Shown one piece after another: positions 9,482 to 18,159 of a stretch of 26,231 bases of DNA. The DNA is taken from positions 1-26,231 of the IMG/VR virus record IMGVR_UViG_3300035665_000210. One strand, 5' to 3'. Below the pieces are notes generated by a model. It worked only from the letters and a program-made list of their open reading frames with translations, made no database searches and was not told where the DNA came from. The stretch is from a virus. Made by a program: the position numbers and the translations under genes. The first letter of the stretch is position 1. The number at the start of each line of letters is the position of its first letter.

Positions 9482-9491
9482 ATTTTCGTAA

Positions 9492-9743
9492 ATGAAATTA
9501 ATTTCTTTAATTAACGTATTGCTGAAATTGCCCCACGACAAAGCGCTGCACTTTATTGCTGGCGTACTTATCTATGCCGTGGCGCACTTTATTCACCCTG
9601 CTGTTGGTATGGCTGCGGTAGTTGTCGCGGCTGTTGGCAAGGAAGTGTACGATTGGTTTCACCGTGACCGACACACGCCAGACGTATGGGACGCGGTGGT
9701 AACTGTGATCGGCGGCGTTGTAGGCTTAATCTGCGGTTTGTAA
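9492..9743 (+). CDS. Small membrane protein, YfiM/DUF2279-like
   Basis: 83 residues with two hydrophobic stretches (about 18-47 and 66-82). The conserved-looking motifs HDKALHFIAG at 14-23, GKEVYDWFHRDRHTPD at about 48-63 and WDAVVTVIGG after it match the short YfiM-like/DUF2279 pattern found in bacterial envelope proteins and in phages, often next to tail or lysis genes. It has only a weak ribosome site before the ATG. Its position after the tailspike and before gp4 is unusual for a lysis gene. A role in the envelope (holin-like, or superinfection-related) is possible but not shown. Confidence 0.65.
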   Translation: MKLISLINVLLKLPHDKALHFIAGVLIYAVAHFIHPAVGMAAVVVAAVGKEVYDWFHRDRHTPDVWDAVVTVIGGVVGLICGL

Positions 9744-9752
9744 AGGATAACT

Positions 9753-10733
9753 ATGACCACCCCTTACGACATCATTACCCGCGCTATGAAGGACATCGGC
9801 GCGTTGGCTGCTGGCGAAATCCCGACCGCTGACGAAGCCCAGGACGGGCTGGATATGCTGAACGACATGATCGCGCAGTGGTCAAACGAAAACATGATGG
9901 TGTTTTACCGCACCGAAATTGTGTTTCCGTGCGTCCAAAATCAGGTGCAATACACCATCGGCCCGTCGGGTAACGTGTCTGCGCAGTTTACCGGATCGAT
10001 CAGCGGCACGACCTTAACTGTACCTACTGACGGCGTTCTAAAGGGCGCAATCACGATGGGCATGACCTTGACAGGGCCGGGCGTGCTGCCTGGCACTACC
10101 ATCGTCGGGTTTGGTACGGGTGCGGGTGGTAACGTCAATGAGGGCGGCACTTACACGGTCAGCCGTGGACATACAACGCCTGTTGTGCTGCAAATTATCG
10201 ATTCTTACTATGAGCGCCCACTGACCATTGAATCGGCCTTTGTGCGGGTCAATACGACCAGCAACGGCGTGCCGATCTATGGCGGCGGTCTGGATTATCC
10301 AATCGCCATTTTGAGCCTGGAAGAATACGAATCCATCGGTTTGAAAACGCTGAACGGCCCGTGGCCAAAGTCGCTGTATTACCAGCCGTCGGAATTGCTG
10401 GGAACCATTTACCTGTGGCCAAACCCAGCTCAGGGCGAGATGCACTTATTCACTCAGACCATTTTCCGCGAGTTTGGCGACTTGTACGGGTCGATTCAAT
10501 TTCCGCAGGGTTATAACATGTGCCTGCGGTGGTGTTTGGCTGAACGGTTGATGCCGATGTTTGGCAAGATCAATCAGATTCAGGTAAGCCAGATCACGGC
10601 CTACGCAGCACAGGCTAAGGCTACGGTTAAGCGCACAAATATGAAGCCGCCACAGGTCAGCAAGTACCCTGACGTATTGATGACCGGCAGACCGAAGGAT
10701 GCGGCCTTTATCCTCGACGGCGGATTCAATTGA
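9753..10733 (+). CDS. Tail adaptor / packaged-DNA stabilisation protein, P22 gp4-like, with inserted domain
   Basis: 326 residues against 166 for P22 gp4. The N-terminus (TTPYDIITRAMKDIGALAAGE, then LDMLNDMIAQWS) is the helical part typical of gp4-type head-completion proteins that plug onto the portal ring. Homology-like features resume at SYYERPLTIESAFVR. Between them, residues about 76-146 form a glycine/threonine-rich beta module (FTGSISGTTLTV ... GGTYTVS) that looks inserted. The ribosome site AGGATAACT precedes the start. The next gene is gp10-like, as in P22, where gp4 and gp10 close the portal after packaging. Confidence 0.85.
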   Translation: MTTPYDIITRAMKDIGALAAGEIPTADEAQDGLDMLNDMIAQWSNENMMVFYRTEIVFPCVQNQVQYTIGPSGNVSAQFTGSISGTTLTVPTDGVLKGAITMGMTLTGPGVLPGTTIVGFGTGAGGNVNEGGTYTVSRGHTTPVVLQIIDSYYERPLTIESAFVRVNTTSNGVPIYGGGLDYPIAILSLEEYESIGLKTLNGPWPKSLYYQPSELLGTIYLWPNPAQGEMHLFTQTIFREFGDLYGSIQFPQGYNMCLRWCLAERLMPMFGKINQIQVSQITAYAAQAKATVKRTNMKPPQVSKYPDVLMTGRPKDAAFILDGGFN

Positions 10734-10747
10734 CAAAAGGGCAATAA

Positions 10748-12220
10748 ATGGCAGATTTTGGCTTTGTCGGCGCGTCGTACACCACTCGGTCGATCTATCA
10801 GAACGATCAGGAGTGCATTAATTTTTACCCTGAAATCGACCCGACTAAACAGCCGGGTGAGCGCGGTATTGTCGCGCTGTATCCAACGCCAGGCTTAGTC
10901 ACTGAAATCCAGTTCCCGATCCCTGCTGAGATTCGCGGGATGAGGGCGCTATCTGGCCTGCAATATGCCATCGCGGTCTGCGGTAGTCGGGTTTATCGCA
11001 TAGCCACTGACCTAACTTATATTCAGGTCGGCACCCTGACCACCAGCTCGGGGCCGGTGTCTATTACGGACAACGTAATGACCACGCAAGGGCTGACCGC
11101 TTATCTGGTCGATGGGATCAATCGGTATTACTACGTTGTGGCCACCAATACGTTTGTGACCTTGCCATCAACTGACGGCGATTGGCAGGGTGCAAATACC
11201 GTCGATACGGTGGACAACTATGTCGCCTACAACGAGCCAGGAACGCAGAATTGGGCGGTGACTGACTTGGGATCGCCCTTGTCCACCACGGGGCTGTATG
11301 GGGCTAAGGACGGGTCGCCTGACAAGCTGGTGGCGCTGATTATCGACCACCGGCAGGTTTATCTGCTGGGCGAAGTAACCACCGAGGTTTGGATTGATGT
11401 CGGCAGCCAGATACCTAACATCATCACTTTCCCGTTTCAGCGGGTGTCAGGAACGAGCAGCCAGAACGGTTGCGGTGCGCCGTTCTCAATTGTTCGCTTT
11501 GCCGAAACCTTCATGTTTCTGGCGCGGGATACGCTGGGAACCGCGACCATCGGCCAGATGAAAGGCTACGAATTTCAGAGGCTTTCGACCCACGCGGTCG
11601 AAAATAGTCTGGTTGGGGTTGATGTGTCGGATGCTAGGGCTTGGTCGTTCCAGATTGAAGGCCACGAAATCTATGTGATTAATTTCCCATCTATCGACCT
11701 GACATGGGCTTATGACTTGGCTACCCAGCAGTGGTTTAAATGGCTGTGGTGGGATGCGCCCAACGCGGTCTATAAGCGCCACAGAGGGCAGAATTGCATC
11801 GCATTTGCCAATAAGAACTTAGTAGGCGATTACGAAAACGGCAAGATTTACAGCCTAGATTTTGACGAATACACCGATGCTGGCAACCCGATCCGTCGGT
11901 TGCGCCGTGCGCCGCACCTGACCACAGACTTGCAAAGACAATATTTTGAGGAATTCCAGATTCAATTCCAGCCTGGCGTTGGGCTGACCACAGGGCAGGG
12001 CGACAATCCGCAGGCGATGTTACGTTGGTCGAATGATGGCGGTTCTACTTGGTCAAATGAGCATTGGGTCAGCATGGGGCAGCAGGGCAATTACGTCAAC
12101 CGAGCGATCTGGCGGCGGCTGGGCTGGGCGCGGGATCGTATTTTCGAAGTGGCGATTACCGATCCGGTCAAGGCTGTGATTGTGTCGGCAAATCTGAAAG
12201 CATCGGCAGGCGATAACTAA
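10748..12220 (+). CDS. Packaged-DNA stabilisation protein, P22 gp10 family
   Basis: 490 residues against 472 for P22 gp10, which forms the tail hub beneath gp4. The opening MADFGFVGASYTTRSIYQND followed by ECINFYPE and ALYPTPGL is characteristic of this family. The body is a beta-rich propeller-like chain with many aromatic residues. A good ribosome site (AAAGGGCAATAA-ATG) precedes it. The stop codon shares its final base with the next start (TAATG). Function follows from family and synteny: it helps retain DNA and provides the platform for the tail needle and spikes. Confidence 0.9.
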   Translation: MADFGFVGASYTTRSIYQNDQECINFYPEIDPTKQPGERGIVALYPTPGLVTEIQFPIPAEIRGMRALSGLQYAIAVCGSRVYRIATDLTYIQVGTLTTSSGPVSITDNVMTTQGLTAYLVDGINRYYYVVATNTFVTLPSTDGDWQGANTVDTVDNYVAYNEPGTQNWAVTDLGSPLSTTGLYGAKDGSPDKLVALIIDHRQVYLLGEVTTEVWIDVGSQIPNIITFPFQRVSGTSSQNGCGAPFSIVRFAETFMFLARDTLGTATIGQMKGYEFQRLSTHAVENSLVGVDVSDARAWSFQIEGHEIYVINFPSIDLTWAYDLATQQWFKWLWWDAPNAVYKRHRGQNCIAFANKNLVGDYENGKIYSLDFDEYTDAGNPIRRLRRAPHLTTDLQRQYFEEFQIQFQPGVGLTTGQGDNPQAMLRWSNDGGSTWSNEHWVSMGQQGNYVNRAIWRRLGWARDRIFEVAITDPVKAVIVSANLKASAGDN

Positions 12221-12459
12221 TGGTTGCGCTGACCAACATCCGGTTCCCGACCAGCCCGTTTATCGAGCCAACCACGGGCAGACCGTCGCGGGAGTGGATT
12301 ATCTGGCTGCAAAACCCGAACGTTGTCAGCAGCACGGTGGAGTATCAAATTATTAACGGCGGTGAAATTAACAACACAATTATTGGTAATGTCACACCGG
12401 CAGCGGGTACGTTTACTTTGTTGACGGCGTTACAGGGGATCGGCGGGGGTACGTTTTGA
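12220..12459 (+). CDS. Small fibre-like protein in the tail-needle position
   Basis: 79 residues. The C-terminal half carries INGGEINNTIIGNVTPAAGT, closely matching ITNSTIDSSIIGGNVPAAA of tail fibre 1, and both proteins end in GIGGG-x-F. The N-terminal half has a SREWIIWLQN segment. In P22 the gene after gp10 is the tail needle gp26; this one is far shorter (gp26 is 233 aa) and has no long heptad coiled coil. It may be a fibre adaptor, a tail-tip stub or a degenerate fibre. It overlaps the previous stop by one base and the next gene by four. Confidence 0.7.
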   Translation: MVALTNIRFPTSPFIEPTTGRPSREWIIWLQNPNVVSSTVEYQIINGGEINNTIIGNVTPAAGTFTLLTALQGIGGGTF

Positions 12460-12914
12460 ATGTACGGCCAGCCACCGTCGCCGACTTAGATGTTTATGTG
12501 GAACTGTTATCAGACTTTCACAACGCATCGCCGATGAAAGGTGTGGCTGATTATGATGTTATGGGCATTCGTGCTTTTTTGACCGCTTCATTAGAAAATG
12601 CCAACATTTTGTTACTGGTTGGCGAGTTAGGTGGCAAGATTGTCGGCGTGACATCGTGTCTGTTATATCCGCTGTATTTCAGCCCGAATTATTATGTGGC
12701 GCAGGAATTGTGGTGGTGGCTGACACCAGAAGCGCGAGGTAGTGGGATCGGTCAAGCGATGTTTAAACACATTGAAAATTGGGCAAGGTTAAAAAACGCA
12801 AGGGCGCTGTTTATGATTGCATTAGAGGATGAACGCGCAGCAGCGATGGAAAAAGTTTATGGTCGAGCTGGCTTTAGACCGCTTGAACGGACGTTCATCA
12901 AGGAGTTGACATAA
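12456..12914 (+). CDS. GNAT-family N-acetyltransferase
   Basis: 152 residues. The acetyl-CoA binding loop is visible as RGSGIG at 94-99, following WLTPEA and preceding the helix QAMFKHIENWA; beta strands ILLLVGEL and IVGVTSCLL and the C-terminal YGRAGFRPLERTFIKEL complete the GNAT fold. The start is a TTG at 12456, overlapping the previous stop (TTGA); the ATG at 12460 is in another frame. The GGCGGGGG stretch upstream could serve as ribosome site. The family transfers acetyl groups to amines or protein side chains; the substrate here is unknown. Its place within the virion operon hints at modification of a structural or host protein. Confidence 0.88.
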   Translation: MNVRPATVADLDVYVELLSDFHNASPMKGVADYDVMGIRAFLTASLENANILLLVGELGGKIVGVTSCLLYPLYFSPNYYVAQELWWWLTPEARGSGIGQAMFKHIENWARLKNARALFMIALEDERAAAMEKVYGRAGFRPLERTFIKELT

Positions 12915-13555
12915 TGGCAATCGGAACAGGAACCGCTTTATTGCTAGGGGCTGGCGCTGGTCTTATTGGATCAGGAATGCAAGCTAGAGCTGCCGAGCGT
13001 GCTGGCGAAAGGCAAGCTGGAGCAACTAGCTATGCCGCGGACATCCAGAAACAGATGTTCGACATCCAAAACCTGCAACAAAAGCCGTACCGCGAAGCCG
13101 GCTATGGGGCATTAACGCGCATCGGTGAGTTGCTGCCAGGACTGACTAAGCCAGTTACTCGCGAAGAAATTTTAGGATTGCCAGGATTCCAAACTGCGAT
13201 TGAACAAGGCACGGGCGCTGCGCGGCAAATGTTTAACGTTGGCGGCGGTGGTTCGAATGTGGATCGGGCTGCGCAAAAATTTGCTTTAGATTACACGTTA
13301 ACCCAAGCTATGCCGCAAGTTATTTCGCAGCGGCAAAACATTTATAACACTTTAGCGGGTATTGCTGGGATTGGCCAAACCGCACAAGGTCAAGTAAGTA
13401 ATTTGGCGCAAAACGTGGCGGGCAATATAGGCCAAGCGGCTATTGGTGGTGCCACCGCACTGGGCGCTGGTCAGATCGGCGCTGCCAATGCTTATGCTGG
13501 TGGGCTAAGTAATATCGGCAATACAGCCCTTATGTATTCTTTATTAAAGGCATAA
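12914..13555 (+). CDS. DNA ejection (pilot) protein, P22 gp7-like
   Basis: 213 residues against 229 for P22 gp7. The N-terminus is a glycine-rich hydrophobic segment (LLLGAGAGLIGSGMQA) suited to membrane insertion, followed by an Ala/Arg/Gln helical part (AERAGERQAG), a KPYREAGYGALTRIGELLPG motif typical of these DNA-transfer proteins, and a Gly/Ala/Asn-rich C-terminal half. Ejection proteins are packaged in the virion and move into the cell envelope to form the DNA conduit. The start overlaps the GNAT stop by one base (TAATG). It is the first of three ejection genes in the gp7-gp20-gp16 order of P22. Confidence 0.75.
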   Translation: MAIGTGTALLLGAGAGLIGSGMQARAAERAGERQAGATSYAADIQKQMFDIQNLQQKPYREAGYGALTRIGELLPGLTKPVTREEILGLPGFQTAIEQGTGAARQMFNVGGGGSNVDRAAQKFALDYTLTQAMPQVISQRQNIYNTLAGIAGIGQTAQGQVSNLAQNVAGNIGQAAIGGATALGAGQIGAANAYAGGLSNIGNTALMYSLLKA

Positions 13556-13558
13556 AAA

Positions 13559-14926
13559 ATGGCTGATCTATCGCTTACGCCAGTTGGCACTCAAGTCAAG
13601 CCGGTTCCAAGCATGAGCTTGGGCGAAATGATTAACTTTGCGCGAGGTGCGCAAGAATACAAATTTGCCAAAGAACTTAGACCGCTAGAACTTGAGCGTG
13701 CGTCAACAGAATTACTTCGTTTGCAACAGTTAATGCCGCAAGAATTGGCAAAAGCAAAAGCCGAAGCCGAAGTTGCTCAGGAAACAACTGCGCCTCGAAT
13801 TTCGTCCGCAAAAAGCGCTGCCACAACTGCTGAGGCTGGAGCCGAAGAAGCTAAATTTGCGTTGTACCAAAAATATCTAAAAAATGTGCGTACAGAAGCA
13901 TCTGATTTGCTAAAACAACCAGAAATTACTTATGAGGATATTGAGAAAAAATTAAGGGCAAGCATTGAAAATGCAACGTCTGACAAGGCAATGATTGACA
14001 AGGTTATGACCGAAGGAATGATGGCAATTCCTAAAAATCAAACTAGCGATCAATATCGCGCTTTACTTGCAAATCAATTAGTCAAAACAGTTAGCGCAGA
14101 AAGCCAACTATCGACGCTATTCCCGGGAATGCAATTGTTGAGTACAGGCGCACGCGCATTGCCGGTTACCACAGGCGGCGCTTTAGCTGTGCAGCCGCCA
14201 GGTCAAATAAGCGGCGCTGGTATTCCGATGGAGATACCACCGACCACCGAAGTAACAGATCCGCAAACTGGGCAGAAAATTTTGCTTGGCACTGCTGGCC
14301 AGCCAAAAAGATTGACAACTAACGTAGCACCAGAGCAAGCTAAATTACTGGAAACAAGAGGCAACGTTATTGCGCAGGATATGCCGCAAACAATAGCAAA
14401 AGCTGCCGATGCGCCATCAAGGATTGCCATATTCCAAAACATCAAAAAACTTGCACCGGATGCGTTTACAGGACCAACTGCTGAACGTCGGCAAGCGGCT
14501 GCAAGCCTTCTTCAAATGTTTGGCATTCCTGCTTTTGAAAGCGAAACAGCAACAACTGACGAATTAATGAAAAACACTAATTTGTTAGCGTTGGGTGGTG
14601 GCACTACTGATGCTGCGCGAGAAATTGCTAAGTTTGCCAATCCTAATAATAAGATGACCAAAGAAGGTATTAACCGCGTTGCAAATCAATTAATCAGCAT
14701 TGAAGAAATGAACTTGGCAAGGGCGCGATACATGGCAGCAGCGCAAAACGATCCGCAAGCCTATTTCAACCGCAAACTTCAATTTGATGCAATTGCTGAT
14801 CCGCGATTGTTCCTTGATGTGGAACCGTCTGAAAATGAAAAAATGCTAAAAGCATTAACGCCGAGAGAACGCGAAAAGCTAATTTTTAAGGCAAAGCAAG
14901 CTAAACAAATGGGAGTCATACCGTAA
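13559..14926 (+). CDS. DNA ejection protein, P22 gp20-like by position
   Basis: 455 residues (P22 gp20 is 471). The chain is mostly helical, Ala/Glu/Lys/Gln-rich, with a coiled-coil-like section at about 35-130 and a proline/glycine-rich linker at about 195-245. Phrases such as NFARGAQEYKFAKELRPLEL occur near the N-terminus. No enzyme motif is evident. The assignment rests on length, composition and its place between gp7-like and gp16-like genes; sequence similarity to P22 gp20 itself is not apparent by eye. The start lies 3 nt after the previous stop, and the end overlaps the next start by one base (TAATG). Confidence 0.65.
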   Translation: MADLSLTPVGTQVKPVPSMSLGEMINFARGAQEYKFAKELRPLELERASTELLRLQQLMPQELAKAKAEAEVAQETTAPRISSAKSAATTAEAGAEEAKFALYQKYLKNVRTEASDLLKQPEITYEDIEKKLRASIENATSDKAMIDKVMTEGMMAIPKNQTSDQYRALLANQLVKTVSAESQLSTLFPGMQLLSTGARALPVTTGGALAVQPPGQISGAGIPMEIPPTTEVTDPQTGQKILLGTAGQPKRLTTNVAPEQAKLLETRGNVIAQDMPQTIAKAADAPSRIAIFQNIKKLAPDAFTGPTAERRQAAASLLQMFGIPAFESETATTDELMKNTNLLALGGGTTDAAREIAKFANPNNKMTKEGINRVANQLISIEEMNLARARYMAAAQNDPQAYFNRKLQFDAIADPRLFLDVEPSENEKMLKALTPREREKLIFKAKQAKQMGVIP

Positions 14927-17085
14927 TGGGGACATTTGCCGATTACTTGTTAACCGCCGAGGAAAAGCCAGCTAAACAGCCGAAGCCAGCGGAGCCTAAA
15001 GGTAAGACGCAGACTTTTGCTGACTATCTATTGGAAAGCGAAGGCGCAACGCCAACAAAAGAAGGAACTGTTAAACGACCAAAGACGGATGCAAAACAGG
15101 AAGGCATCAAAGATTTAGAGCAAGTTGTTTTCCAACTTGAGGGCAGTTTGGCCGACACCAAGCCAGGCACAGACACGCACAAACGTATTTCGTCAAGCCT
15201 TGCCGAAGCTAAAAGAGAACTTGCAAGCTATGGAGTTCAGCCAGTATCGCAACCTGCGCCTGTGGTCGAATCGGCTGCTGCGCCTGCGGAACGCAAAAAG
15301 CCTGCCGTTGCCACAAAAGCCGATCAAATCTTGCGTGGTGATTTATCTGTGCCTACGCCTGAAGCCATGCAAGCTGAAGAACAGCGCAGGCAACAGGCAC
15401 AAGCGCAGACAAGAAAAGAACAAGCCGAGCGTGGGTTTGTTGAAAAGTACCTTGCGCCACTTATTGAGGTGCCAACTGCTGTTTTAACTGCGCCTATTGG
15501 CATGGCAGTTCAACAAGCTACTGGTGGCAAGCGAACATTTTTTGAACCGCAGTCGGGTCAGTCTAAAGAAATACTCGGTGAAATTGGCGGTGCTTTTGAG
15601 GCTGCAAAACTCGAAGGTTTAATGGGCTATCCCATCTTACAGCGGGGTGCTAAAGCGCCTGGTATGGCACCAAAGCCAGAGCCACGGCCACGGGTTGAGC
15701 CTACTTTTGCTGCCGCTGCTGAGGGCGCACCGGCTGCCGCCCCTGCTGCTGCACCGGCGGCGGCACCCGCTGCTGGTCGCGTAAGTGTGGGCGCTGCTGC
15801 ATCTGCCGATCCGACCACCATTCGGCAAGCATTGGAAGTTGCCAGCCCAGCGTTAAAAGCGGAGATTTCCGCAACACCAGCAAACAAACTTAACTTTGCG
15901 GCGCTTCAGCGACAGATTGAAGCCGATTCGCTTGGCATTTCCTTGACTGAAGGCCAAGCAACTGCCGATCCGGTCAAGTTATCAAATGAATTTAATCGGC
16001 GAGGTAAAGATACCGATATTGCATACCGTCTAGGCGATCAAAATCAAAAGTTAATTCAAGCCATTGATGACACTAAAGACATAGCATCGCCAGATGTTTA
16101 TGGCGCTAGAACAATGGATCACGGTCAAGCGGTCATTGACGCGTACAAAAAACTCGATACAGATTTAACAACAGCAATTGACGCAAAATACCAAGCCTTG
16201 CGCGACGCTGCTGGTGGTCAATTTCCAGTTGATGCGCCTGCGCTATTAAAAAATGTGCAAGCAAGCCTAAAAAAGCAATTGCTATCCAACGATGCGCCGC
16301 CATCGCAATTTAAGGAATTGACGCGCCTAGCGGAAGAAAACAATATGACGTTTGAAGATTTTTTATCTTTGCGTCGTAACTTGGGAAATGTCGCTAGAAC
16401 CGCGCAAGATGGAAATGTGCGCACCGCTGCTGGCATCATGGTGAAGGAATTGGAAAATTTGCCGCTACAAGAAGGCGCAAAACAATTGAAGCCATTAGCG
16501 GATGCAGCCCGTAAATCTGCAAGAGATCGATTCCAAATGCTTGAAAAAGACCCGGCGTATCGCGCTGCAATTGATGACAAAGTGCCAGCCGAAAAGTTTA
16601 TTAATACTTTTGTTATTGATGGCGTAAATAAAAACATGAAAACCATGATGACGCATCTTGACGATACGTCAAGGCAACATTTGGCCGCTGGCACCATCAA
16701 TTATTTGCGCGAAAGGGCAATTGACACCAAAGGCAATTTTACGCAAGCGGGTTACAACAAAGCATTGATGCACTTAGACAGAAATGACAAATTGCCAATA
16801 ATTTTTGATGGTGATTCTGCAAGCCGGTTAAAAACCATCGGCGCAGTTGGGCGATATACTCAGGCGCAGCCAGCAGGTTCTTATTTAAACCATTCAGGAA
16901 CTTTCATTGCGGCGATGGCTGAACGTGCCAAAGCTGCTGTTGGCAAAGCCGCCGAAACAAGTCTTAACCTTGCTGTGCCTGGTGCGCAGGTTGGGTCGGC
17001 AATTATGGAAGCCAGAGCGCGTCGTGCGCAGGCGAAGGAAACGCAACGAGCATTGAAACCTGGGGCAGGCATCAGAAATGAATGA
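14926..17085 (+). CDS. Large DNA ejection / internal virion protein, P22 gp16-like by position
   Basis: 719 residues (P22 gp16 is 609). Two copies of TFADYLL occur at residues 3-9 and 30-36, followed by a Lys/Pro-rich linker. Residues about 260-285 are an Ala-Pro low-complexity hinge. From about 290 a long helical region contains TRLAEENNMTFEDFLSLRRN-like helices and ends in an Ala/Arg-rich tail. There is no lysozyme or transglycosylase motif that I can see. It is the last and largest of the three ejection genes, and overlaps the next start by 8 nt. It probably sits in the capsid core and enters the cell first with the DNA. Confidence 0.65.
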   Translation: MGTFADYLLTAEEKPAKQPKPAEPKGKTQTFADYLLESEGATPTKEGTVKRPKTDAKQEGIKDLEQVVFQLEGSLADTKPGTDTHKRISSSLAEAKRELASYGVQPVSQPAPVVESAAAPAERKKPAVATKADQILRGDLSVPTPEAMQAEEQRRQQAQAQTRKEQAERGFVEKYLAPLIEVPTAVLTAPIGMAVQQATGGKRTFFEPQSGQSKEILGEIGGAFEAAKLEGLMGYPILQRGAKAPGMAPKPEPRPRVEPTFAAAAEGAPAAAPAAAPAAAPAAGRVSVGAAASADPTTIRQALEVASPALKAEISATPANKLNFAALQRQIEADSLGISLTEGQATADPVKLSNEFNRRGKDTDIAYRLGDQNQKLIQAIDDTKDIASPDVYGARTMDHGQAVIDAYKKLDTDLTTAIDAKYQALRDAAGGQFPVDAPALLKNVQASLKKQLLSNDAPPSQFKELTRLAEENNMTFEDFLSLRRNLGNVARTAQDGNVRTAAGIMVKELENLPLQEGAKQLKPLADAARKSARDRFQMLEKDPAYRAAIDDKVPAEKFINTFVIDGVNKNMKTMMTHLDDTSRQHLAAGTINYLRERAIDTKGNFTQAGYNKALMHLDRNDKLPIIFDGDSASRLKTIGAVGRYTQAQPAGSYLNHSGTFIAAMAERAKAAVGKAAETSLNLAVPGAQVGSAIMEARARRAQAKETQRALKPGAGIRNE

Positions 17086-17308
17086 GCAAATTGATCCGGT
17101 GAAATACGGCGTGCTTTGGCAAAAGGTCCAAGACTACGAGCGCCGGTTTGACCAAGTGGACAAAAAAATGGACAAGATGGAAAACCAGCTCGAACACTTG
17201 GTTGCTTTAGCCAATCAAGGGCGCGGTGGGTTTTGGGTCGGCATGTCTATTGTGTCGGCAGCATCCGCTGCGGCAGGGTATGTCATGTCGTTTTTTGGTA
17301 AACACTAA
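17078..17308 (+). CDS. Small coiled-coil membrane protein, XhlA/holin-accessory-like
   Basis: 76 residues: a charged coiled coil at about 10-48 (YERRFDQVDKKMDKMENQ) followed by one transmembrane helix at about 52-72 (FWVGMSIVSAASAAAGYVMS) and a short basic end. This layout matches the XhlA-like/haemolysin-type proteins often encoded before phage holins. It overlaps the last ejection gene by 8 nt and precedes the holin by 9 nt, which places it in the lysis cassette. Function as a holin partner or antiholin is inference. Confidence 0.65.
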   Translation: MNEQIDPVKYGVLWQKVQDYERRFDQVDKKMDKMENQLEHLVALANQGRGGFWVGMSIVSAASAAAGYVMSFFGKH

Positions 17309-17317
17309 GGAATCATT

Positions 17318-17707
17318 ATGTTGCAAAGTTTAATTCCTGCATTGCTTCCTGTGTTTCAAAAGGTCATTGGCAATCTTTTTCCCGACCCAGCAGAAAAGGC
17401 AAAAGCCGAAGCCGAGATGATGCGCCAATTGTTAGAGGCGCAGGCTGAAATTGAACAAGCTGCGTCAAAAATCATTCAGACTGAAGCCGCATCAACGCAC
17501 TGGCTTGCGGCTAATTGGCGACCGCTGACCATGTTAATTTTTGTTGGTTTGATTGTGGCGCGGTGGTTTGGATGGGCTGCGCCAAATTTATCGGAAGCCG
17601 AGTATCTCAAATTGTGGTCAATCGTTGAGATCGGTTTGGGCGGTTACGTTATTGGCCGGTCGGTAGAAAAAATAGCACCCACAATTGCGCAGGTTAGCCG
17701 TCGATGA
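17318..17707 (+). CDS. Holin, GTA-type three-helix family
   Basis: 129 residues. An N-terminal helix (SLIPALLPVFQKVIGNLF) is followed by an amphipathic charged region and two clear membrane segments at about 68-88 (LTMLIFVGLIVARWFGWA) and 100-117 (SIVEIGLGGYVIGRSV). The phrase THWLAANWRPLTML is a hallmark of the 3-TM holin family found in gene-transfer agents and many proteobacterial phages. The protein should form the inner-membrane lesion that releases the endolysin encoded next. It overlaps the endolysin start by 4 nt (ATGA). Confidence 0.85.
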   Translation: MLQSLIPALLPVFQKVIGNLFPDPAEKAKAEAEMMRQLLEAQAEIEQAASKIIQTEAASTHWLAANWRPLTMLIFVGLIVARWFGWAAPNLSEAEYLKLWSIVEIGLGGYVIGRSVEKIAPTIAQVSRR

Positions 17708-18159
17708 GTTTTAAGCTATCGGCCCGCAGCATTAAGATGCTGACGGGGGTTAATCAGCAATTAGTCGAAGTTGTTTACCATGCGATCAAGATCAGCAAGA
17801 TTGATTTTGCGGTCATCGAGGGCGTTCGCACCCAGGCGCGGCAAAAGGAACTGGTTGCTAAGGGTGCCAGCCAAACCATGCAAAGTAAGCACATGGATGG
17901 TCGGGCTGTGGACTTGATGGCGTACATCGGCACTCGGCCAAGCTGGGAGCTGAACTTGTACGATGACATTGCTGACGCGGTAAAAATCGCAGCCATTGAG
18001 GTCGGCGTGCCGATCCGGTGGGGTGGGGCTTGGTCGGTGATGGACATCACAAAATGGTCAGGCACCATGCAAGCGGCGCAGGATTCCTACATCGCCCTGC
18101 GCCGTTCACAAGGCCGTCGCGTATTCATCGACGGGCCGCACTTTGAGTTAGCTGATTAA
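17704..18159 (+). CDS. Endolysin, M15-family L-alanyl-D-glutamate-type peptidase
   Basis: 151 residues. The zinc-peptidase signature SKHMDGRAVDL at 61-71 supplies His63 and Asp70, and the C-terminal GPHFEL supplies His146. EGVRTQARQKELVAKG at about 39-54 and IRWGGAW at about 106-112 are also typical of VanY/T5-endolysin-like enzymes that cut the peptide stems of peptidoglycan. There is no signal peptide, so export depends on the holin. No Rz/Rz1 spanin pair is recognisable next to it. The last 12 nt overlap the convergent winged-helix gene on the other strand. Confidence 0.93.
   Translation: MSFKLSARSIKMLTGVNQQLVEVVYHAIKISKIDFAVIEGVRTQARQKELVAKGASQTMQSKHMDGRAVDLMAYIGTRPSWELNLYDDIADAVKIAAIEVGVPIRWGGAWSVMDITKWSGTMQAAQDSYIALRRSQGRRVFIDGPHFELAD

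Noticed and set aside
15627-15887. Long antisense frames over the Ala/Pro-rich part of the large ejection protein
   Set aside because: They mirror the GC-rich repeat in a real gene, lack ribosome sites and have low-complexity products.
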